Source: Sporosarcina aquimarina
GTDB lineage: Bacteria; Bacillota; Bacilli; Bacillales_A; Planococcaceae
NCBI RefSeq assembly: GCF_023715615.1
Contig: NZ_JAMBOM010000002.1
Location: 310,001 to 374,000 of the forward strand
Direction: 5' to 3'
Length of the DNA stretch: 64,000 nucleotides
Below are positions 62,114-64,000 of this stretch, one piece after another. A program made the position numbers and the translations under genes. Each line of letters starts with the position of its first letter. The first letter of the stretch is position 1. A model generated the notes under the pieces. The model was not told the origin of the DNA. It was given only the letters and a program-made list of their open reading frames with translations, and searched no databases.

Positions 62114-62431
62114 TTAAGCTTCCAGATTATCCAAAAACCCTGTAATCTCTTCACGAGTTTTTCTGTCTTTACTTACCAATCGTCCTTTTTCTTCACCTTT
62201 GCTGTAAACAAGAAAACTTGGGATACCAAAAATGTCGTTTTCTGCGCAAATGTCTATGAACTCATCACGATCTACATAGACAAATTCGTATTCCGGGTAA
62301 TCCGCTTCAATCCCAGGCAATAACGGATCGATGACTCGACAATCCGGACACCAATCTGCAGAAAACAAAAACACCGTTCGTTCCCCTTTTTTAAGTTCTT
62401 CAAATTGCTCTTGTGACTGTAATTTCTCCAT
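62114..62431 (-). CDS. Thioredoxin-like protein (YdbP-type)
   Basis: A 105-residue thioredoxin fold with the redox motif WCPDC (about 27-31) in FSADWCPDCRVIDPLLPG and the cis-proline loop IFGIPSFLVYSKGE. It is cytoplasmic, as there is no signal peptide. Reduces protein or low-molecular disulfides; partner unknown. AAGGGGGAGAG precedes ATG. Confidence 0.88.
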   Translation of the reverse strand: MEKLQSQEQFEELKKGERTVFLFSADWCPDCRVIDPLLPGIEADYPEYEFVYVDRDEFIDICAENDIFGIPSFLVYSKGEEKGRLVSKDRKTREEITGFLDNLEA

Positions 62432-62520
62432 TTAACTCTCCCCCTTATAGATTTCAGTATATCATTTCCTATGTAGTGAAGAATCGATTTCGCTCAACTC
62501 TTCTTTTGTAGACACCTATA

Positions 62521-62562
62521 GAAAAAAGCAGAGAAGAAAGCAACGTCCGCTCTTCTCTACTT
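62521..62562 (-). terminator. Terminator after the DUF3231-like gene
   Basis: Stem GTAGAGAAGAG/CTTCTCTGC-type hairpin followed on the minus strand by six T. Confidence 0.75.
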
Positions 62563-62599
62563 TAACTTTTCAAGTGATTTAGTCACCTAGCCCGACATT

Positions 62600-63115
62600 T
62601 CACTCTTTGGATTGTTGTCCGCTCATGTGCATGGGCGGGGGGATGATCCATCCTTTTTCTTTGTTCAGTTTCAATAGCTTTGCACCAAACATGATTTTGT
62701 CAGCATGGAACTTCGCAAACATTGTCGCAATGTCCTCACGCAAGCATTGCCCCATCACCTGACTACATGAAACTAACGCCTGACCGACGTTAATCGAAAT
62801 TGCACCACTGATTTCAGGATCCATGAATCGTGCACCTGGAGGGATATCATCTGCAGAACAAGTCGGACGGTCAGGAAGTGTTGGCGGAGGCATAATACCA
62901 TTTTCTTTCAACACTTCTTCGATCTGTTTGTCGTGGTCCTTCATCATGTCTACAGCTTCATGTAGGAGCTTCTTGAGCCCTTCGTCACCCGCATGATTAA
63001 TAAAGGTCTGATAAGCGCTGATCAGTCCTTTGTTTGCACCAACATAAGCCCAACATCCAATGACCTCTCCGTAGTGCAATGGCTCATCTTTTGGATTACC
63101 ACTTAAAATTCCCAT
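62600..63115 (-). CDS. DUF3231-like (YraF/CotF-related) ferritin-like protein
   Basis: A 171-residue all-alpha protein. EPLHYGEVIGCWAYVGANKG, HAGDEGLKKLLHEAVDMMKD and the middle PPTLPDRPTCSADDIPPGAR match the DUF3231 pattern. Members with two such domains are about 330 residues; this one is a single-domain form. Often seen with stress or spore genes. ATG at 63115 follows GAGGAG. It lies near a catalase gene, which fits an oxidative or general-stress set. Confidence 0.75.
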   Translation of the reverse strand: MGILSGNPKDEPLHYGEVIGCWAYVGANKGLISAYQTFINHAGDEGLKKLLHEAVDMMKDHDKQIEEVLKENGIMPPPTLPDRPTCSADDIPPGARFMDPEISGAISINVGQALVSCSQVMGQCLREDIATMFAKFHADKIMFGAKLLKLNKEKGWIIPPPMHMSGQQSKE

Positions 63116-63201
63116 TCGTCTCTCCTCATTTCTAGAAATGTAATCGTACATTCCTAGGATGGTGAGAAATTGAAATGTTATTCATACGCTTTGGATGTGG
63201 G

Positions 63202-64000
63202 TTATTTATAAATATTCCGTTCCCAAAAACGTTGTTTTGCTAACGCATTAATATAAGCACAATAAAAATCATCTACCTTTTTCTCTACTATAATTCCTGG
63301 ACCCTCCTGCACAGAAGTTTCTGCAATATAACGAGATCCTTCAGTTGTAAAGGCTATCGGCTTATAATGCTTCCATGTTTCCTCTATATAATTTTTCATG
63401 TTACTGTCAAACTCCGCAGAATTGTTCGACGCTCCACCACCCACAAGAATACTGTCATACAAAACAGGAGATGCTGTTATAAATGTCTGATTCGCAATGG
63501 CAGTTTTCCCTGCAGTCCCTTTAATTGTTCCTAACTTTTCACTAACGATATCGATTGTAACGCTTTCGTTTCGAAGTGATTGAACTGCATTCCTAATGAC
63601 TGCACTATCGAATCCCTCTCCTATTAGAATTGCTACTTTCAAGGTTTCTGGAACGAAGACTGTATTCTCCATACTGAGTGCTGGAGAAGACGCTGTAGTA
63701 TCAGCTGGAGTGCATTCTGGAGGTTTCACACCTACGGCATTTGCAATTGCAGCTGAGAGCCCGCTATCGACATGACAAAACATATCTACAACTTGTTGGC
63801 GTACAGATTGACTTTGTACTTTACCGACTTCGAAACTGAACGCATCGATAATGTGTTGCTTCTCATAAGGTGCCATGCTGTTCCAAAACAGTCTTGCTTG
63901 AGAGAAATGATCATCAAACGATGGACTTCCAGCACGTATGACGTGCCCTTCCACTTTTTCTTGGTAATGCTCATATCCACCTTTGTCGACAGGTGTAGGT
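63202..64000 (-). CDS. katE: Large-subunit catalase (KatE-like), C-terminal part
   Basis: The frame is open to the window end and continues upstream, so the 5' part is missing. DKGGYEHYQEKVEGHVIRAG and FSQARLFWNSMAPYEKQHII are catalase C-terminal helices, followed by a DJ-1/PfpI-like domain (LKVAILIGEGFDSAVIRNAV, VLYDSILVGGGASNNSAEFD), which is the added domain of large-subunit haem catalases. It splits hydrogen peroxide; in Bacillus subtilis KatE is SigB-controlled. The end WERNIYK is intact. Symbol is by family, not certain. Confidence 0.88.
   Translation of the reverse strand, partial: PTPVDKGGYEHYQEKVEGHVIRAGSPSFDDHFSQARLFWNSMAPYEKQHIIDAFSFEVGKVQSQSVRQQVVDMFCHVDSGLSAAIANAVGVKPPECTPADTTASSPALSMENTVFVPETLKVAILIGEGFDSAVIRNAVQSLRNESVTIDIVSEKLGTIKGTAGKTAIANQTFITASPVLYDSILVGGGASNNSAEFDSNMKNYIEETWKHYKPIAFTTEGSRYIAETSVQEGPGIIVEKKVDDFYCAYINALAKQRFWERNIYK

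Noticed and set aside
1..64000. CRISPR array, prophage or intact insertion sequence
   Set aside because: No regularly spaced direct repeats, no phage structural or integrase genes, and the only transposase trace is the dead IS1182 fragment.

Overview
The window is a stretch of chromosome from a low-GC, Gram-positive, endospore-forming member of the Bacillales, most likely a Planococcaceae genus close to Sporosarcina. The pointers are AGGAGG-type ribosome binding sites with frequent GTG and TTG starts, a CotF-type spore coat gene beside a YaaH/SleL-type cortex-lytic enzyme, an AbrB-family regulator, and WalR-, SigB- and MntR-type regulatory sites. The genus is an inference; no rRNA is present.

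Layout. (1) 1-6.7 kb is accessory: a nucleotidyltransferase cut by the window edge, a GNAT acetyltransferase, a Nudix hydrolase, a second DNA polymerase III beta clamp, a lipoprotein metalloprotease, several small membrane proteins and decayed remnants. (2) 7-28 kb is mostly core: an SDR oxidoreductase, a WalR-site-controlled LysM-3D cell-wall protein, a GntR regulator, BrnQ, SbcCD, an MntR-type manganese ABC transporter, a PrpE/ApaH-like phosphatase, a BCCT osmolyte transporter, a glutamate/dicarboxylate symporter, a thioesterase and oligoendopeptidase F. (3) 28-35.5 kb is accessory again: a VOC protein, an inducible beta-lactamase operon (bla-blaR1-blaI) with BlaI-type dyads, an acetyltransferase, a zinc-ribbon gene broken by one in-frame TGA, and a dispersed palindromic repeat. 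(4) 36-40 kb holds a YtkA/FixH-like lipoprotein divergent from a two-component system and a SCO1-like protein, pointing to copper handling or cytochrome oxidase assembly. (5) 40-43.4 kb has a SigB-type stress gene, rlmN and a PhnA-like zinc-ribbon operon. (6) 43.5-51 kb is a complete-looking histidine operon (hisZ-G-D-B-A-F-IE-C) with divergent hisJ, but lacking hisH. (7) 51-52 kb is gene-poor: two more repeat copies flank an IS1182-type transposase remnant. (8) 52-64 kb holds argG, gdhA, the yaaH/cotF spore pair, an RluA-family pseudouridine synthase, a TetR/SMR efflux cassette, metA under a SAM-I riboswitch, a YitT-family protein, an AbrB homologue, a thioredoxin-like protein, a DUF3231-type protein and the 3' end of a large-subunit catalase.

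The observations most worth checking are the missing hisH beside a HisF that keeps its ammonia-gate residues, two manganese-transporter promoters carrying the same operator at the same distance, the extra sliding clamp, the TGA-broken CXXC-20-CXXC gene, a pair of paralogous mini membrane proteins (one easily overlooked), and a perfect 23-bp palindrome of unknown owner. I saw no tRNA, rRNA, CRISPR array or intact insertion sequence.
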